A stretch of 64,000 nt of DNA, from contig NZ_SOHK01000009.1 in assembly GCF_004404055.1 (NCBI RefSeq), positions 62,001 to 126,000 on the forward strand, read 5' to 3'. A program made the position numbers and the translations under genes. The notes beneath the pieces are model-generated. The model made no database searches, was not told where the DNA came from, and worked only from the letters and a program-made list of their open reading frames with translations. Source of the DNA: Cryobacterium ruanii. GTDB taxonomy: Bacteria; Actinomycetota; Actinomycetes; Actinomycetales; Microbacteriaceae. Of the stretch, positions 17,262 to 26,752 are shown piece by piece (positions within the stretch are counted from its first letter, which is position 1; every line of letters starts with the position of its first letter).

Positions 17262-17277
17262 CGGGGTAGCTACCCCG
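17262..17277. terminator. 16-bp palindrome over the stop of the SGNH-GAF gene
   Basis: CGGGGTAGCTACCCCG is a perfect palindrome containing the TAG stop codon (17270-17272) of the leftward SGNH-GAF gene. A transcription terminator is likely, though no U-tract follows. Confidence 0.4.
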
Positions 17278-18493
17278 CCTCACGCGGAAGCCGCAGCTCC
17301 CGCTGCACCAGCAGCGCGAGTTCCCGCAACAGTACCTGGTCGACCTCTGCGAGGGCCCGGGGTTTCGGATCGAACACGCACAGCGCACCGATGCGCTCCC
17401 CCGACGGTGATTCGATGGGAAAACCGGCGTAGAAGCGGATGGGCGGGTCACCCTGCACGAGCGGGTTATCGCTGAACCGGGCGTCGCCGCGGGCATCCTC
17501 GATGATGAGCGGGCCGTCGTCGTCGATCGTGGCCGCGCAGAACGAGTCGGAGCGGGGCAATTCGGTCGACTCCACCCCGACGCGAGCTTTGTGCCATTGC
17601 CGGTCGCGATCAATGATGGTGATCAGCGCCGATTCGGTGTCGAACAGGCGCTGTGCGAGCAGCACCAATCGGTCGAACCGGGCCTCACGCGGGGTGTCGA
17701 CGATGGCGAGGTCGTCGACGGCCGCCTGCCGGGTGCGTTCGCAACCGGCGACATCCGTTTGCACCGCGCTGTGGCCGGCGATTCCGAGGCGCGCCGAGTC
17801 GAGGCTGTCGGCCATGGCCCCGGCGAGGAGCATAGCCCAGCCGCGATAGTCGGCTGCGGTGCGATGCCGGTCGATCTCGACGGTCGCCGTCGGTGAAAAA
17901 GGCACAAACGTCGTACGCGGCGCCTGGGCGGCCAGTCGGGCGCTGACCGTGTTGAGGTCGGTCGCCGACCAATCGGCGATGAACACCAACGGGCGCCGGA
18001 AGATTTCGATGCTGCGAATGGGCGGAATGCCGAGCACAAAGATCTCGGTGCTGCGCGAGGTCTCGCGCTTCAAAACCGCGAGCAGGGCCGCCAACCGATC
18101 GTGCCACTCTGTGACACTGGTCAGGTCGAGGGCTTCGTTCACGCCGAGGATGACCACGACGGCATCAAAACGGCCGAGCCTCGTGCCGTTCAACGCCACC
18201 AGGGCGTTCGCGGCGGTCATCGTGCGACTCGCTACGAGATCGATGTCAGCGCCGCGACCGGTGCGCGCCGACAATTCGCGGGCGAGCGAGCCGGGCAGGG
18301 CCACCTGATGGCTGAGCACGCCCCAACCGACGGCCGGTCCGCAGCCGAGGATGAGCACGCGGTCACTGTCGATTCCGGCAGCGTGGGCCTGCGGGGCGTC
18401 GCTCGGGCGGGGCAGGTGGCGGTCTTGGCGCTCGGCCGATGCCGCCCACACGCGCATCAGCGGGCGAAGTGCCCACCGGGTCAGGTCGTGCAT
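17270..18493 (-). CDS. SGNH-like/GAF two-domain protein
   Basis: About 407 residues. The first half has an SGNH-hydrolase-like fold: a first block [11 protein letters not shown], a [12 protein letters not shown] block with the Gly/Asn pattern, and a [13 protein letters not shown] block near its end. The usual Ser of the GDS motif is replaced (GCGP), so esterase activity is doubtful. The second half is a GAF domain of the type seen in diguanylate cyclases and phytochrome-like sensors ([40 protein letters not shown]). No output domain follows. ATG at 18493 gives a normal N-terminus; a longer frame begins at 18565. It may be a ligand-sensing regulator; no function is known to me. Confidence 0.65.
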   Translation of the reverse strand: MHDLTRWALRPLMRVWAASAERQDRHLPRPSDAPQAHAAGIDSDRVLILGCGPAVGWGVLSHQVALPGSLARELSARTGRGADIDLVASRTMTAANALVALNGTRLGRFDAVVVILGVNEALDLTSVTEWHDRLAALLAVLKRETSRSTEIFVLGIPPIRSIEIFRRPLVFIADWSATDLNTVSARLAAQAPRTTFVPFSPTATVEIDRHRTAADYRGWAMLLAGAMADSLDSARLGIAGHSAVQTDVAGCERTRQAAVDDLAIVDTPREARFDRLVLLAQRLFDTESALITIIDRDRQWHKARVGVESTELPRSDSFCAATIDDDGPLIIEDARGDARFSDNPLVQGDPPIRFYAGFPIESPSGERIGALCVFDPKPRALAEVDQVLLRELALLVQRELRLPREAG

Positions 18494-18584
18494 TGGAGCC
18501 TTTCGGGAATTGCAGAAAAAACCAGTTTGCCCCGAATGGGGTAAGCCCAGTTGCCACGCTCTCAATTCCCAGCAAATTTGCGGT

Positions 18585-19955
18585 TCACACCAGAGCGGCT
18601 ATCGCGTGCGCGAGCGTGAAAATAGCCAGACCGGCGAGGGCGCCGACCACTGTTCCGTTGATGCGAATGAACTGCAAGTCGCGACCCACCTGCAGCTCGA
18701 TCTTCGAGGCCGTCTCCGCGGCGGGCCAGCGCTCGACCGTCTCGGTGATGACCCCGGCGATCTCGTGACGATAGTTGGCGACGATGTAGCTGGCCGTGTC
18801 GGCAAGCCAGCGGTCGATGCGCGAGCCGAGCGCGGCATCCGTTGTGAGTCTCACGCCCACGTCGTGCAGGGTAGAGCGGATGCCGACCCGCAGCGCGCTC
18901 GTCGGGTCGCCGAGCGCCTGTGTGAGGGAGGCCTTGACCGCCTCCCAGGTGTCGCCGGCGAACTCGCGCAGTTTGGCGTTGTCGAGCACTTCGGCCTTGA
19001 GGTTCTCGACCCTGGCGATCATGGCGGGTTCGTACTGCAAATCGTGCATGACCTCATCGAGGTAGTCGTCGAGGGCTTTTCGCACCGGATGCTGCCGGTT
19101 TTGACGCGCAGACGCAACAAAGGCGAGCACCTCGCGGTAGGCCCTGTCGTCGACGAGTTTGTCGACGAAGCCGGGCATCCAGCTCGGCAGCCGCTGCGAC
19201 ACCACGCGGCCGAACGCTTCGGGGTGGTCGTGCAGCCAGCCGTCGGCGCGGTCGAGGAGCAGGTCGACGGCCGCGTGTTGCTGCCCGCTCGTGACGAGGC
19301 GCTGGCCCACCCGACCGAGGCTCGGACCCCATTCAGGCTTGACCAGGTGTTCGCGGGCGACGGATTCGATGAGGTTCTTGATGGCGTCGTCGCCGAGCAG
19401 GTTGAGCAGGCCCTGGCCGGCGACGGCGAGTTCGTCGGTGAGTCTTTCGACGTTGGCCTTGTCGGCGTTGGCTTCGTCGGCGTTGGCTTCGTCGGCGTTG
19501 GCTTCGTCGGCGTTGGCGGGCGCGGTGAGCCAGGCGCCGAGGCGGCGGGCGGGAGCGACCGACTCGAGCTTGCCGCGGATGACACCCTCGGACAGAAAGT
19601 TGGTCTCGACGAACTCGCCGAGGCTCGCACCGATCTCGTCCTTGCGGTTGGCGATGATATTGGTGTGCGGAATGCGGAGACCGAGCGGGTAGCGAAACAG
19701 GGCGGTCACGGCGAACCAGTCGGCGATAGCGCCGACCATACCGCCCTCGGCGGCGGCGCGCACGTACTCGAGCCAAGGGTAGCGCTCCTGCAGGGCGAAC
19801 GACACGGTGAAGATGACGGCCATGAGGGCGAGCAGCCCGGCAGCGAGCCGCTTCATGCGTTTCAGTGCGGTGCGGCGTTCGGCGTCGTTCGCGGATTCGA
19901 CGGGGGCGACCGCGTCAGTCGCTTGAAGGGGTGCCGTGGATGTGCGCTGCGCCAT
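18585..19955 (-). CDS. DUF445 family membrane protein
   Basis: A 456-residue DUF445 (YheB/YjiN-like) protein. The N-terminal TM helix ([15 protein letters not shown]) and the conserved block [26 protein letters not shown], followed by [14 protein letters not shown], identify the family; a second TM helix lies at the extreme C-terminus ([20 protein letters not shown]). The long middle part is helical and probably coiled. The cellular role of the family is unknown; membrane tethering has been proposed. A tandem NADEA repeat (DNA 19451-19510) is inserted in a loop after residue 140. The ATG at 19955 has no strong ribosome-binding site. It stands alone on this strand. Confidence 0.85.
   Translation of the reverse strand: MAQRTSTAPLQATDAVAPVESANDAERRTALKRMKRLAAGLLALMAVIFTVSFALQERYPWLEYVRAAAEGGMVGAIADWFAVTALFRYPLGLRIPHTNIIANRKDEIGASLGEFVETNFLSEGVIRGKLESVAPARRLGAWLTAPANADEANADEANADEANADKANVERLTDELAVAGQGLLNLLGDDAIKNLIESVAREHLVKPEWGPSLGRVGQRLVTSGQQHAAVDLLLDRADGWLHDHPEAFGRVVSQRLPSWMPGFVDKLVDDRAYREVLAFVASARQNRQHPVRKALDDYLDEVMHDLQYEPAMIARVENLKAEVLDNAKLREFAGDTWEAVKASLTQALGDPTSALRVGIRSTLHDVGVRLTTDAALGSRIDRWLADTASYIVANYRHEIAGVITETVERWPAAETASKIELQVGRDLQFIRINGTVVGALAGLAIFTLAHAIAALV
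19451..19510. repeat. Four tandem 15-bp units inside the DUF445 gene
   Basis: Units of the form CGTTGGCTTCGTCGG (plus strand) repeat at 19451, 19466, 19481 and 19496; the first differs in two bases. They code for [10 protein letters not shown] repeats, keep frame and could expand or shrink without disrupting the protein. Confidence 0.85.
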
Positions 19956-20029
19956 GGTTACAGCCTGCCCGATTGCGCGGCCGAGCGCTGCTCATTTGTT
20001 CATGTCCAGCGGGAGCCGCTAGGTTTGTG

Positions 20030-20045
20030 ATACTCCCTGGGGTAT
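20030..20045. promoter_or_regulatory. CsoR-like operator 1
   Basis: ATACTCCCTGGGGTAT is an imperfect palindrome of the TACCC...GGGTA type bound by copper-sensing CsoR repressors. It lies about 40 bp before the small open frame at 20083 and 300 bp before copB. Assignment rests on motif resemblance only. Confidence 0.5.
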
Positions 20046-20082
20046 ACAGTTCATTCGGGCTGCGCTGATCGACGGAGGTGAC

Positions 20083-20310
20083 ATGAGCCGGACAGCGGTC
20101 GCGGCCGCATCCGGTTTGAAGCTCGTAGGTGACGGGCATTCGGTGCCGGTTCGTCGTCGTACCGCGGGGAGCACGAACCGGCCGCGGCTCATTCGGGCAG
20201 ACCCCGGCAGAGCACTCTGCACGGCCGCGGAGGCACCCGAGATCAGCCTGATGCAGGCGTGGTTGGGTTGGCTACTTTGCGGCGAGCGGATGCGCGAACT
20301 GCCCATTTGA
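20083..20310 (+). CDS. Doubtful 75-residue open frame before copB
   Basis: A short frame with a strong GGAGGTGAC directly before its ATG and a CsoR-like operator upstream, which argue for translation. The product is Arg-rich, has two scattered Cys and no recognisable domain; it is not CsoR or a CopZ chaperone. It could be a small copper-induced peptide, a leader, a decayed gene or noise. The stop lies directly before the second operator, 43 bp before copB. Confidence 0.3.
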   Translation: MSRTAVAAASGLKLVGDGHSVPVRRRTAGSTNRPRLIRADPGRALCTAAEAPEISLMQAWLGWLLCGERMRELPI

Positions 20311-20329
20311 GATACCCTTGGGGGGTATC
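20311..20329. promoter_or_regulatory. CsoR-like operator 2, directly upstream of copB
   Basis: GATACCC-TTGGG-GGGTATC has perfect seven-base arms around a five-base centre and ends about 23 bp before the copB ATG. The TACCC...GGGTA core fits CsoR-type copper operators of Gram-positive bacteria. Repression lifted by Cu(I) is inferred. Confidence 0.6.
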
Positions 20330-20352
20330 AGACATTTATTTGCGAGGAAGAA

Positions 20353-22569
20353 ATGACGCAACCTGACCTGAATCACGGCACGATGAACCATGCTTTGGCG
20401 CAGCCGGGCGCCATGGAGCACGGCGCTATGAACCACGGCGGCATGAATCACGGCGATCACGTCGGGCAGTTTCGACGCCTGTTCTGGACCATGCTCGTCA
20501 TCGCGGTGCCCGTCGTGGTGTTCAGCCACATGTTCTCGATGCTCGTCGGTTACACCCTGCCCGACGTCGTCGGCGTCATGTTGATCTCCCCCGTGCTCGG
20601 AACCGTCATGTATGTCTGGGGCGGCCGGCCGTTTCTCACCGGGGCCTTCTCCGAGTTGAAGGCTCGCAAGCCCGGCATGATGCTGCTGATCGCCCTCGCG
20701 ATCACGGTCGCGTTCCTCGCATCCTGGGGCGCGAGCCTTGGCTTCATCGACGCCGAGCTCGATTTCTGGTGGGAACTCGCGCTGCTCATCGTGATCATGC
20801 TGCTCGGCCACTGGATTGAAATGCGGTCGCTGGCGCAGACATCCACGGCGTTGGAGTCGCTCGCCGCGTTGCTGCCCGACGAGGCCGAGCGGGTCGAGGG
20901 CGATGGCAGCGTTCGCGAGCACATCGTGTCGGTCTCGCCGAGCGATCTGGCGCTCGGCGACCTCGTCGTGGTGCGGCCGGGCGGGCGTGTGCCGGCCGAC
21001 GGGCAGGTCATCGAGGGCGCGGCCGATGTCGACGAGTCGATGATCACTGGCGAATCGCGGCCGGTGCGGCGCTCGCCCGGCGACCAGGTCGTGGCGGGCA
21101 CGGTCGCAACCGATTCCGCACTGCGGGTGCGGGTGACCGCGGTCGGTGACGACACCGCGCTGGCCGGAATCCAGCGGCTCGTCACCGAGGCGCAGGGTTC
21201 GTCGTCTCGGGCGCAGCGCATCGCCGACCGGGCGGCAGGCTGGCTGTTCTGGTTCGCGCTCGGCTCCGGGATCGTGACCGCCATCGTCTGGACGCTGCTC
21301 GGCCAGCCGCAGGATGCCGTCGTGCGCACCATCACCGTGCTCGTGATCGCGTGCCCGCACGCACTCGGGCTGGCGATTCCGCTCGTGGTGTCGATCGCCA
21401 CCGAGCGTGCGGCGAAGGGCGGCGTGCTCATCAAGGATCGCCTCGCCCTCGAGAGCATGCGCCAGGTCACCTCGGTGCTGTTCGACAAGACCGGCACGCT
21501 CACCAAGGGCGAACCCACCGTCACTCACATTGCCGTCGCGGCCAGCGTCTCCGGCAGCCCAGCGGATGCCGCGGCGGGCGCCGCCCAGACAGGCGACGAT
21601 CAGGCGGGCGCCGCCCAGTCTTCGGCTGGTCCGGCTCAGGTCGGCGGGACTTCCGCTTCGGCTGCGGGTGCGGCCCCGATCACCGCTAACGAGGTTCTCG
21701 CCTGGGCGGCGGCTGTGGAGGGCGACAGCGAGCATCCGCTTGCCCGCGCCATTGTGACGGCAGCGCGTGTGCGCGAGCTGACCGTACCGCGAGCGAGCGA
21801 GTTTCAGACGGCCGCGGCGGTCGGCGTGACCGGCCTGGTCGGCGGACACCGTTTCGGAGTCGGCGGGCCGAGCATGCTCGACGAGCACGGGGCGCGGCCG
21901 CTGGCCGAGACCGTCATGTGGCAGCGCCAGGGCGCGATCATCCTGCACGTGCTGCGCGATGGCGTGGTCATCGGCGCGATCGGCCTCGCCGACGAGATTC
22001 GCGAGGAATCGCGGCAAGCCGTGGATACCCTGCACCGGCAGGGCATCGAGGTGGTCATGATCACTGGGGATGCCGAATCGGTGGCCCGGTCGGTGGCCGT
22101 CGAACTGGGAATCGACCGGGTGTTCGCTGGCGTGCACCCGGAGGACAAGGCACGCAAGGTCGCCGAGCTGCAGCACGAGGGCCGTCGCGTAGCCATGGTC
22201 GGCGATGGCGTCAACGACGCTCCAGCCCTGGCCCAGGCCGATGTCGGCATCGCGATCGGCGCCGGGACCGACGTGGCGATCGCGTCGGCGGGCGTGATCC
22301 TCGCGAGCGACGACCCGCGGTCGGTGCTCTCGGTGATCGAGTTGTCGCGGGCGAGCTACCGCAAGATGAAGCAGAACCTGTGGTGGGCGGCGGGCTATAA
22401 CCTGCTGTCGGTTCCGCTCGCCGCTGGGGTGCTCGCGCCGATCGGATTTGTGTTGCCAATGGAGATCGGGGCGCTGCTCATGTCGGTGTCGACAGTGGTC
22501 GTGGCCCTAAACGCCCAGCTGCTGCGCCGACTTGACCTTCGGCCGGAGGCGAGCGTGAGCGAGCGGTAG
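20353..22569 (+). CDS. copB: Copper-exporting P1B-type ATPase, CopB type
   Basis: A 738-residue P-type ATPase that exports copper (Cu+ or Cu2+) with ATP. A His/Met-rich N-terminus (repeated NHG and MNH between residues 7 and 35) replaces the usual CxxC domains. The transport motif is CPH (334-336), which marks the CopB subgroup. Other motifs are TGES (232-235), DKTGT with phospho-acceptor Asp378, SEHPLA (459-464) and GDGVNDAPAL. A low-complexity Ala/Gly/Ser insertion of about 45 residues (397-442) sits in the nucleotide-binding domain. GAGGAAG precedes the ATG, and a CsoR-like palindrome lies just upstream. Confidence 0.92.
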   Translation: MTQPDLNHGTMNHALAQPGAMEHGAMNHGGMNHGDHVGQFRRLFWTMLVIAVPVVVFSHMFSMLVGYTLPDVVGVMLISPVLGTVMYVWGGRPFLTGAFSELKARKPGMMLLIALAITVAFLASWGASLGFIDAELDFWWELALLIVIMLLGHWIEMRSLAQTSTALESLAALLPDEAERVEGDGSVREHIVSVSPSDLALGDLVVVRPGGRVPADGQVIEGAADVDESMITGESRPVRRSPGDQVVAGTVATDSALRVRVTAVGDDTALAGIQRLVTEAQGSSSRAQRIADRAAGWLFWFALGSGIVTAIVWTLLGQPQDAVVRTITVLVIACPHALGLAIPLVVSIATERAAKGGVLIKDRLALESMRQVTSVLFDKTGTLTKGEPTVTHIAVAASVSGSPADAAAGAAQTGDDQAGAAQSSAGPAQVGGTSASAAGAAPITANEVLAWAAAVEGDSEHPLARAIVTAARVRELTVPRASEFQTAAAVGVTGLVGGHRFGVGGPSMLDEHGARPLAETVMWQRQGAIILHVLRDGVVIGAIGLADEIREESRQAVDTLHRQGIEVVMITGDAESVARSVAVELGIDRVFAGVHPEDKARKVAELQHEGRRVAMVGDGVNDAPALAQADVGIAIGAGTDVAIASAGVILASDDPRSVLSVIELSRASYRKMKQNLWWAAGYNLLSVPLAAGVLAPIGFVLPMEIGALLMSVSTVVVALNAQLLRRLDLRPEASVSER

Positions 22570-22611
22570 CCCCCGCGTGCGTTGCAGCCTCCGATCGCTG
22601 GGCCCACCCAA

Positions 22612-22649
22612 CGTGCGCGGGCCCAGTTCGTAGACGGGGCCCGCGCACG
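22612..22649. terminator. Bidirectional terminator between copB and the amine oxidase gene
   Basis: A perfect 13-bp stem (CGTGCGCGGGCCC and GGGCCCGCGCACG) with a 12-base loop lies between the two convergent stops. It has no clear U-tract but is the only strong hairpin here. Confidence 0.7.
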
Positions 22650-22692
22650 GGAGCCGGGCCCTGTCCGCCGTGCACGGCCAGGCGACGCAGGG

Positions 22693-24606
22693 TCAGTGGC
22701 AGTGACCACCAGATGCCGGCGGCATGTTCGCCGGCACATCGAGCACCGGGCTGCGGTCGAAGAAGCCGTCGGGACGCAGCTTGAAGCCCACCGTGTCGAC
22801 CGGCATGATCGGCCAGTCCTCGACCCGGGGAAAGTGGGTGAGGCCGAACGTGTGCCAGAGCACGATGTCCTCACCGTCAATAGAGCGGTCGGCCGCTATG
22901 TACGCCGGTAGTCCGGCGCCGCCCGAGTGCTGGTTGACGAAGTCGCCGGTGGGATACCGTTCGTCCTCGGCGAAGCGGGTAACCCAAAGCCCCTTGGTGG
23001 CGAACGCTGCTCGTTGGGCGATTGATGACGCGGGGTCGGCGAGCAGCGTCGGCAGGCCCTGCGGGTGCAACTTGTAGGCCACGGGTTCGCCGAGCCGGTT
23101 GAGGGAATTAGGGTTGGAGACATGCCAGGTGCGGCCGATGGAGGCATCCGCTTCTCTGACGCCCGCTAATTCCGTGGCGAGCACGGTGCGTTGGCGCGTG
23201 AACGCGTTGCCGCGCTCATTGCCGGGACCCATGGGCACGCGCACGACATCTTCTTCTTCGACCCGGTTGGTGTCGCCGTCGATGGCCATGTCGAGGCGGG
23301 CACTGAACAGGTGCTGGTGAAAGGGGGCACCGAGTCCGGGGGCGATCTCGGAGGCGTAGGAGTAGCCCTTGCCGGCGTAGGCGCTCGTGAAGACGACACC
23401 GGTGGCCTTGGCCTCGAATTCGATGGTGCCGTCGAGGTAGAGGTACCAGTAGAAGCCATAGTCGTAGTTGCCGACGGTCGTGAAGAAACTGATGACGAAG
23501 CGGCGGTTGCGGCGGGTGTACTCGATGCCGCTCCAGAGGTCGCTGTGCTTGGCGAGGATGCTCCAGTCCTCTTCGTGCATGCAGATGCCGTTGCGAATCT
23601 CGCGGGGGTTGCCGAAGCCGTCGGTGATGACCGGGCTCAGGTAGGTGATCTCACCGAGGCAGTCGCAGCCGAGTTCGAGCGAGTTGGCGTACTGGCCGAC
23701 GAGGTATTCGCCGGTGTCGAAGTAGTTCTGCCAGGATCGCACCGGGGCGGGATCACCGTAGGGCACGACCATCTCGGCGATCGACGCACGACGGATGATC
23801 GACCGTGTCGTGGCACCGTCGCGAAAGCCGATGTTGTGTAGCACGACGCCCTCGCGCACGTCGAAACCCACGTCGAGGCTCCACTTCTCCCACTCGATGT
23901 GATTGCCGCCTGTGACGGTGAAGCTCACGCCCTCGGGCTGGGTGATACTGATCGGCTTAAGCGTCTTCCGCAGCGGCCCGGTGAGGGTGGGATCGGTGTA
24001 GTTGCCGTGTTCGGCCGGAATAGGCACGGCGCCGAAGTCGAGCACCTGGTCGACGGTCTTCGCGACGATGTCGACGTAGGCCACGAGGCCGTCGATCGGG
24101 TGCGCCCAGGCGCTGTCCTCCGGAAAGTTCTGCACGAAAGCGAGGCCGCGCAGAATACGGTGGCCCTTCTCGTTCGGATACTCAAACACTCCGGCCGAGA
24201 GCGGCGCGACGCGCACGGTGGCCACGTCGATTCCGCGCACCGAGAGGGCGGTGAGCCAGCGGGCATCCGTGGTGAGGAGTTCTTCGACGGCGCCGAATTC
24301 TTCTTCGAGCACGGGCAGTTCACCGGTGAGCGCGGTGTCGAGGGTGACGCTTGACTCGACCGCGTTGTGGGTGGCCGACACGATCACGTCGGTCGGGGCG
24401 GCGCCGGACACGTCGTGCAGGAAGACCCGGAAGCGGCGGTTGGTTTCGGCGGCTTTTCTCGGCGGGTCGAGCAGGCCGAGGTAGGCGACGCGAATGCTCT
24501 CGCCGAACAGGCCGGCGTCGGCCAGGATCGTGCGCACTCTCTGCAATTCTTCGGCGCTGGGGAGCGCGAACGCGGTATCGGTGTCAGCGGTCTCGGCGGT
24601 GAGCAT
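22693..24606 (-). CDS. Copper-containing primary amine oxidase
   Basis: A 637-residue copper amine oxidase, which converts primary amines and oxygen to aldehyde, ammonia and hydrogen peroxide. Tyr381 in VGNYDYG is the residue that becomes the topaquinone cofactor; the copper ligands are His430 and His432 ([11 protein letters not shown]) and His591 ([13 protein letters not shown]); the catalytic base is Asp297 in YFDTGEY. These positions are offset by one from the Arthrobacter globiformis enzyme, so it is close to that group. There is no signal peptide. The C-terminus GGHCH is His/Cys-rich. It is divergent from a TetR gene and near an AraC gene and an APC permease: a catabolic amine module. 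Confidence 0.95.
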   Translation of the reverse strand: MLTAETADTDTAFALPSAEELQRVRTILADAGLFGESIRVAYLGLLDPPRKAAETNRRFRVFLHDVSGAAPTDVIVSATHNAVESSVTLDTALTGELPVLEEEFGAVEELLTTDARWLTALSVRGIDVATVRVAPLSAGVFEYPNEKGHRILRGLAFVQNFPEDSAWAHPIDGLVAYVDIVAKTVDQVLDFGAVPIPAEHGNYTDPTLTGPLRKTLKPISITQPEGVSFTVTGGNHIEWEKWSLDVGFDVREGVVLHNIGFRDGATTRSIIRRASIAEMVVPYGDPAPVRSWQNYFDTGEYLVGQYANSLELGCDCLGEITYLSPVITDGFGNPREIRNGICMHEEDWSILAKHSDLWSGIEYTRRNRRFVISFFTTVGNYDYGFYWYLYLDGTIEFEAKATGVVFTSAYAGKGYSYASEIAPGLGAPFHQHLFSARLDMAIDGDTNRVEEEDVVRVPMGPGNERGNAFTRQRTVLATELAGVREADASIGRTWHVSNPNSLNRLGEPVAYKLHPQGLPTLLADPASSIAQRAAFATKGLWVTRFAEDERYPTGDFVNQHSGGAGLPAYIAADRSIDGEDIVLWHTFGLTHFPRVEDWPIMPVDTVGFKLRPDGFFDRSPVLDVPANMPPASGGHCH

Positions 24607-24757
24607 TGCTTCTCTTTTCCTGAATCGGCCCGGGATACGTCAGTGTGACCCCGAGATTTTTTTCCTATGGTTGTAGAATATAAAGCCATTAAGCCGGTGC
24701 TGGCAAGCGTTTCAAGAATCTTTCTGACAAGCTGATCATTCGCCATCAGGAGGGCCC

Positions 24758-25354
24758 ATGCCGAAAGTCGTCGATCACGATCAGCGTCGCGTCGAGCTGG
24801 TCAATGCCACCTGGCGCATCATCGCGCGGCACGGCATCGAGGGCGCGACCCTGCGCGAGATCGCCACCGAGGCCGGATTCGCCAACGGGGCGCTCAAGCC
24901 TTATTTTGGAACCAAGGATGACCTGCTCACCTTTGCCTTCGGGCACGTGTTTAGTCAGACCAACCGGCGCATCGAGACCTCGACCGCCGGCCTGGCCGGG
25001 CTCGCCGCCGTGCGCGCCTACTGCCACGAGATTCTGCCGCTCGACGAGACGCGGGTGAGCGAGGCCCGCATCGTGATTCCGTTCTGGCAGAAGGCGCTCA
25101 GCGACGCCGCCAAAGCGCAACTGCACGACGAATCCATGCAGCAATGGCGGCGCGCCCTGCTCGGGCACCTGACCGAGGCGCGAGCCGCCAGCGAGGTGCA
25201 CACCACTATTACCGACACGGATGTCGTGGGTCACCTTATGAACGTCGTGCTCGGGGCGCAGATCACCGCGGCACTCTCCCCCGGCGAACACGCGCCGGAT
25301 CAGCTCGTGGCGCAGCTGGATGGCTACCTACGGCTGCTGTCGACCGGAGATTAG
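24758..25354 (+). CDS. TetR-family regulator, BetI-like
   Basis: A 198-residue repressor. The N-terminal helix-turn-helix (LVNATWRIIARHGIEGATL, then EIATEAGFANGALKPYFGTKDDLL) is typical, and the C-terminal ligand domain resembles the BetI/PF13977 type (LDETRVSEARIVIPFWQKA). GGAGG four bases before the ATG supports the start. It is divergent from the amine oxidase gene, sharing a 150-bp AT-rich region, so it probably represses that gene and itself and is relieved by an amine or its aldehyde. The effector is not known. Confidence 0.88.
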   Translation: MPKVVDHDQRRVELVNATWRIIARHGIEGATLREIATEAGFANGALKPYFGTKDDLLTFAFGHVFSQTNRRIETSTAGLAGLAAVRAYCHEILPLDETRVSEARIVIPFWQKALSDAAKAQLHDESMQQWRRALLGHLTEARAASEVHTTITDTDVVGHLMNVVLGAQITAALSPGEHAPDQLVAQLDGYLRLLSTGD

Positions 25355-25506
25355 TGCGCCCCGCTCCCCGTGGGCGTCTATTTTCGCCGAGTGTCGAAAA
25401 AAGAATGACAACGGCGCCTCGCAGGACTACATTGACTGCGGACGATCATTGATCGACCCCATGGGTCAGATCTGGTCGACGCACTAGACCAGCGAAGGAG
25501 CTGCTC

Positions 25507-26484
25507 GTGACGATGACGGTTGTGAACTCGGCAACGGAAGCCGCCCCCGTAATGACCGACGGCGTTCGTTGCGCCGTCGCCGACTCGTTCAGCCAGTGGC
25601 GCACTCTCGTGTCACAATCATTCGTTCCACTCGAGGTGCGCAGCGCATCTCGTACCTTTCACGGCACCCTGCGCTCGCGCGTGCTCGACGAGCTCTCGAT
25701 CGTCGAGGTCAGCGCCAATGGGCACCAGGTGCTGCGCACACCGACGCTGATTGCGGCATCCACTCGGCAATATTTCAAGCTGAATCTGCAGCTGTCCGGC
25801 ACCGGCCTGCTCGTGCAGGACAACCGCGAGGCCACGCTGCGCCCCGGCGATTTGGCCGTTTACGATACCAACCGGCCATACACGCTCGAATTCGACCAGG
25901 ACTTTCGCACTCTCGTCCTCATGTTTCCGCACGACGCGCTCGACCTGCCGGCAGAGTCGGTCGGCCAGCTCACCGCCGTGCGGCTGCCCGGCGACGCCGG
26001 CCTCGGCCGACTGATCAGCCCGTTCATGGTGCAGCTCGCCGAGAACCTCGACGTGCTCTCCGGCGCGAGTGGACACCGGCTCGCCTACAACGCCGTTGAT
26101 CTCGTAGCGACCATGTTCGAGAGTGAGCTGAACCTGCGCCGCGACCCGGTGGCGGGCGCGCACGGCGACCTGCTGGGTCGCATCCGCTCGTATGTGGATG
26201 CGCGTCTCGGCGACCCGGAACTGTGCCCGGCGAGCATCGCGGCGGCCCACTTCATCTCGACCCGGCACCTGCACAACGTGTTCCACGAGGCCGACAGCAC
26301 CGTGGCGAGCTGGATTCGCACCCGACGCCTCGAACACTGCCGTCGCGACCTGCGCGACCCCATACTGACTGATCGCTCGGTCGGCACCATCGCCGCCCGC
26401 TGGGGCTTCGTCGACGCCGCCCATTTCAGCCGCATCTTTCGCACGGCCTTCGGCGAGACGCCGAGCACGTACCGTCGCGCCTGA
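25507..26484 (+). CDS. AraC-family activator with AraC-binding-like N-terminal domain
   Basis: A 325-residue regulator with an N-terminal cupin-like AraC-binding domain (PF14525 type: TRQYFKLNLQLSGTGLLVQ, LRPGDLAVYDTNRPYTLEF) and a C-terminal double helix-turn-helix (SIAAAHFISTRHLHNVFHE, then VGTIAARWGFVDAAHFSRIF). This architecture is that of FeaR, the activator of the tynA-feaB amine oxidase operon of E. coli. The neighbouring amine oxidase and permease suggest the same task here. GAAGGAG seven bases before GTG 25507 supports this start over the ATG two codons in. Confidence 0.88.
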   Translation: MTMTVVNSATEAAPVMTDGVRCAVADSFSQWRTLVSQSFVPLEVRSASRTFHGTLRSRVLDELSIVEVSANGHQVLRTPTLIAASTRQYFKLNLQLSGTGLLVQDNREATLRPGDLAVYDTNRPYTLEFDQDFRTLVLMFPHDALDLPAESVGQLTAVRLPGDAGLGRLISPFMVQLAENLDVLSGASGHRLAYNAVDLVATMFESELNLRRDPVAGAHGDLLGRIRSYVDARLGDPELCPASIAAAHFISTRHLHNVFHEADSTVASWIRTRRLEHCRRDLRDPILTDRSVGTIAARWGFVDAAHFSRIFRTAFGETPSTYRRA

Positions 26485-26525
26485 TCCGGTTCACCGGTGT
26501 CGCCGTGCGGTCACGGCAGTGCACT

Positions 26526-26565
26526 GCACGGCACGGCACGGCACAGCACAGCACCGCACGGCGCC
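26526..26565. repeat. Eight GCACN pentamer repeats
   Basis: GCACG/GCACA/GCACC units run head to tail from 26526 to 26565, the last degenerate (GCGCC), in the leader between the AraC gene and the second APC permease. No coding or binding role is evident; a slippage-prone tract is possible. Confidence 0.7.
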
Positions 26566-26680
26566 GTCACAGCCCTGCGCAATTCGACAAATGCGGTGCC
26601 GCAAATGGCAAACCGATCAGCCCGGAGCTTGCCACGCTGTGACATACACGTTGAAGAATCACCCAACAATTACACGCGCT

Positions 26681-26704
26681 GAGCGGATGCTGCCGCATCC
26701 GCTC
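26681..26704. terminator. Hairpin of the GCGGATGC octamer upstream of the APC permease
   Basis: GAGCGGATGC-TGCC-GCATCCGCTC, a perfect ten-bp stem with a four-base loop, 49 bp before the permease ATG. It is positioned as an AraC-gene terminator or a leader structure. The stem contains the octamer that recurs through the window. Confidence 0.45.
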
Positions 26705-26752
26705 GCCGAGACAGCCACACGCACCCGACCCCTTACTCAACGAGGAGTAGCC

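Larger units (their letters stand above)
19956..20352. other. Copper-response intergenic region
   Basis: About 400 bp between the DUF445 start and copB. It holds two CsoR-like palindromes (20030-20045 and 20311-20329) and one doubtful small open frame (20083-20310) with a strong ribosome-binding site. No csoR or copZ gene is here. Confidence 0.6.

Noticed and set aside
18351..20030. A 559-codon plus-strand frame with VGVGFVG repeats
   Set aside because: Antisense to the DUF445 gene; its repeats are the complement of the NADEA minisatellite.
20083..20310. The small frame as CsoR or CopZ
   Set aside because: It lacks the CsoR Cys/His/Cys ligands and helices and the CopZ MxCxxC motif.
20272..22176. 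A 634-codon open frame on the minus strand
   Set aside because: Antisense to copB, which has all P-type ATPase motifs; the translation is His/Arg/Asp-rich without a recognisable domain.
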